Shown: in pieces, positions 62,464-64,000 of the stretch
Layout: each line of letters opens with the position of its first letter
Numbering within the stretch: the stretch's first letter is position 1
Source of the DNA: JADJOY01 sp046331705 [NCBI: bacterium]
GTDB taxonomy: Bacteria; JADJOY01
Length of the DNA: 64,000 nucleotides
Direction of reading: 5' to 3'
NCBI GenBank assembly: GCA_046331705.1
Contig: JAXLQJ010000012.1
Span: 62,001-126,000 of the forward strand
Translations under genes and position numbers: made by a program
Notes under the pieces: model-generated
The model's database searches: none
Seen by the model: only the letters and a program-made list of their open reading frames with translations
What the model was told of the DNA's origin: nothing

Positions 62464-64000
62464 GTGAACGGCTTCGCTCCGAGCGCGCGCGGGTCGGTCC
62501 GCGGCGTGCTGCTGGCGGTCGCGCTGGCGGCGGCGTCGCAGAGCGGCGTGGTCCGGGCGGCGGAACCGACGGCGCGGGCCTGGGTCCTCGACCATGGTGA
62601 GGTGCGCGCCGTGCCCGAGTCTTCGGGTTCGGCGTCGGTTGGCGCCGCCGCGTCCGACGCGGTGCGCGGCTTCCCGACGGGCTCGCTGCTCAAGCCGTTC
62701 GTCGCCCAGGCGTGGGCGGCTGCGCACCCCGGCGAGCCGACTCCGCGCCTGCGCTGCGCCGGTGGCGCCACCTGCTGGCGTCCGTCGGGGCACGGCGAGC
62801 TGGGGCTGGCGCGCGCGCTCGAGCTCTCGTGCAACGCGTACTTCCGCGCGCTCGCCGCGGACACGCCGCGCGAGCTCCTCGAGGCGGTGATCGCGGACCA
62901 GCGCTTCGACGTGCCGCGACCGCTCACGCCCGATCTCGCGATCGGGCTCACGCAGCCGGGACCGCCGGAGGTCGCGGTTCGCGCCACACCCGCCGCGCTG
63001 CTCCTGGCGTTCGGCGCGCTGGCGCGCACGCCGTGGCCACGCGGCGATGCGGTGCGTCGCGAGGTGCTCGCTGGCTTGCGCGAATCGGCGCACGTCGGCA
63101 CCGCCGCGGGCTTGCGTGCCCGCGGCCTGCTGGCGAAGACCGGCACCGTGCCCGCGCTCGACGGCGCGCCGCTGGCGACCTCCGGCCTGGCGCTCGCCTT
63201 CGACGAGAGCGGCTGGGCCGTGCTCCTGCTGCTCGATCGCGGCACCGGTCGCGAGGCCGCCACACGGCTCGCACGCGCGTTGCCCTCGTTGCGTCCAGGG
63301 ACGGTCGTCGCCGCGCGCGCTTCCCCAGCGCCAGTCGGCCCGCTCCGCTCGGCGGCGCCGGTACCCGCGTCGCCCGCGCGCACCGCGTGGAGCTGGTCGC
63401 CAGCAGCCGGGCTCGAGCCGCCACCCGTTCGCGTGGCGCTCTTCGGCGAGCTCGCGCCCGCGGCGCTCGTCGCGCGCAATATCGGCGCGGCACCGGCGCC
63501 CCAACGGCACGGTTTCGCCGGCCCCGGTGCCTCGCTTGCGCTCACGCCCGGGGACACCCTCGGGCCTGCGCTGTGGGACCTCGCCGTCCCGGCGTTTCGC
63601 TTGAATCGCGTCGTGTCGGGATCGATCCGGGTGGCGAGCACGTCCTCGCGCGTGCTCCGGCCCATCCTCGAGACGCCGGCGCGCGACTACGTGAGCGGCG
63701 TCCTCGCCGCCGAGCTGCCGAGCCCCGAGATGGCCGCGCTGCGGTCGGATCTGGGTGCAGCCGTGCTGCGACTGCTGATGCGCGGGCCGCGTCACCCGGA
63801 TGCGGACGTCTGCGACACCACCCATTGCGCGTGGTTCATCGGCCGTGGCCCGCGGGTGTCTTGGGCCGATCCTCGCCATCCCGTGGCGATCGAGGGCCGG
63901 CGTCGCGACGACCCGACACGGCTCGCGCTGGTCACGCCCGCCGAGTGGGAACGCGCGAAGGCGCTGGCGCGCGAAGACGGCCCCGCCGTGTGGACCGCGC
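62464..64000 (+). CDS. Penicillin-binding-type domain fused to SpoIID domain (partial)
   Basis: The frame opens at GTG 62464, 12 bp after the NDH-2 fusion, and runs past the right edge (512 visible residues). A signal-like segment ('VLLAVALAAASQSGVVRA') is followed by a domain with the three serine-acyltransferase motifs in order: SLLK (Ser 74), SCN (122) and KTGT (225). From about 400 the sequence becomes SpoIID/LytB-like: 'LETPARDYVSGVLAAELP' and 'VCDTTHC' (about 449-455). SpoIID proteins act as lytic transglycosylases or amidase enhancers on peptidoglycan. The helix between these last motifs, usually 'AQAVAARTYA', is diverged here. It may cut and bind peptidoglycan in one chain. Confidence 0.8.
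   Translation, partial: MNGFAPSARGSVRGVLLAVALAAASQSGVVRAAEPTARAWVLDHGEVRAVPESSGSASVGAAASDAVRGFPTGSLLKPFVAQAWAAAHPGEPTPRLRCAGGATCWRPSGHGELGLARALELSCNAYFRALAADTPRELLEAVIADQRFDVPRPLTPDLAIGLTQPGPPEVAVRATPAALLLAFGALARTPWPRGDAVRREVLAGLRESAHVGTAAGLRARGLLAKTGTVPALDGAPLATSGLALAFDESGWAVLLLLDRGTGREAATRLARALPSLRPGTVVAARASPAPVGPLRSAAPVPASPARTAWSWSPAAGLEPPPVRVALFGELAPAALVARNIGAAPAPQRHGFAGPGASLALTPGDTLGPALWDLAVPAFRLNRVVSGSIRVASTSSRVLRPILETPARDYVSGVLAAELPSPEMAALRSDLGAAVLRLLMRGPRHPDADVCDTTHCAWFIGRGPRVSWADPRHPVAIEGRRRDDPTRLALVTPAEWERAKALAREDGPAVWTA

Noticed and set aside
60733-63879. Frame of 1048 codons antisense to the NDH-2 fusion and the SpoIID gene
   Set aside because: Composition is Arg/His/Gly-rich, with no signature. 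The top strand holds well-conserved motifs throughout.

Overview
The window is GC-rich (about 70% by eye), densely packed chromosomal DNA. It holds about 55 protein genes and no rRNA, tRNA, CRISPR array or complete insertion sequence that I could find. Secreted proteins with thrombospondin type-3 calcium repeats, c-heme chemoreceptors, a TPR-tailed GT-C membrane enzyme, SdhC-A-B of the single-cytochrome type and strong GC3 codon bias point to a Gram-negative of the former Deltaproteobacteria, most like Myxococcota or a neighbouring phylum. This placement is inference; no marker gene settles it.

Layout. 1-3917 (-): a chemosensory operon, STAS-cheY-cheA-cheW-PAS protein, running off the left edge. 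4364-10771: uncharacterised secreted and regulatory genes, including a long XRE-type regulator overlapping a calcium-repeat lipoprotein gene. 10830-14478 (-): two tandem chemoreceptors with a c-type heme motif in the sensor domain. 14739-17927: cupin, glycosyltransferase, MiaE and a small outer-membrane-type protein; the last two converge where both reading frames look broken. 18050-22395 (-): a nickel island, ECF-type importer cbiMNQO, NikR and ApbE, with an operator-like palindrome ahead of cbiM. 22445-33466: surface and envelope genes (beta-helix protein, a double beta-propeller, OPT transporter, pilin-like protein, PilZ protein, glycine-zipper lipoprotein). 33509-42867: RhlE helicase, DUF3089 hydrolase, TMTC-like protein, PAP2 enzyme, M1 aminopeptidase.

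42964-52094 is a nitrogen-oxide and copper island. An NsrR-like Rrf2 repressor is divergent from a diheme cytochrome c, a cytochrome c-multicopper oxidase fusion, copper nitrite reductase NirK and CusBA-type efflux genes. A near-consensus promoter with a 27-bp palindrome across its -10 lies between. The set resembles the NsrR-controlled ncgABC-nirK operon of Nitrosomonas, with two of its products fused.

52112-64000: a desaturase, a transposase-derived fragment, a methyltransferase-like membrane protein, a MOSC protein, sdhCAB behind a palindromic operator-like site, a zinc-finger anti-sigma-like protein, and two unusual fusions: type II NADH dehydrogenase with a seven-repeat propeller, and a penicillin-binding-type domain with a SpoIID domain, which runs off the right edge.

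Shared themes are respiratory-chain components (Sdh, NDH-2, NirK, cytochromes), redox sensing (heme chemoreceptors, NsrR) and metal supply (nickel, copper).
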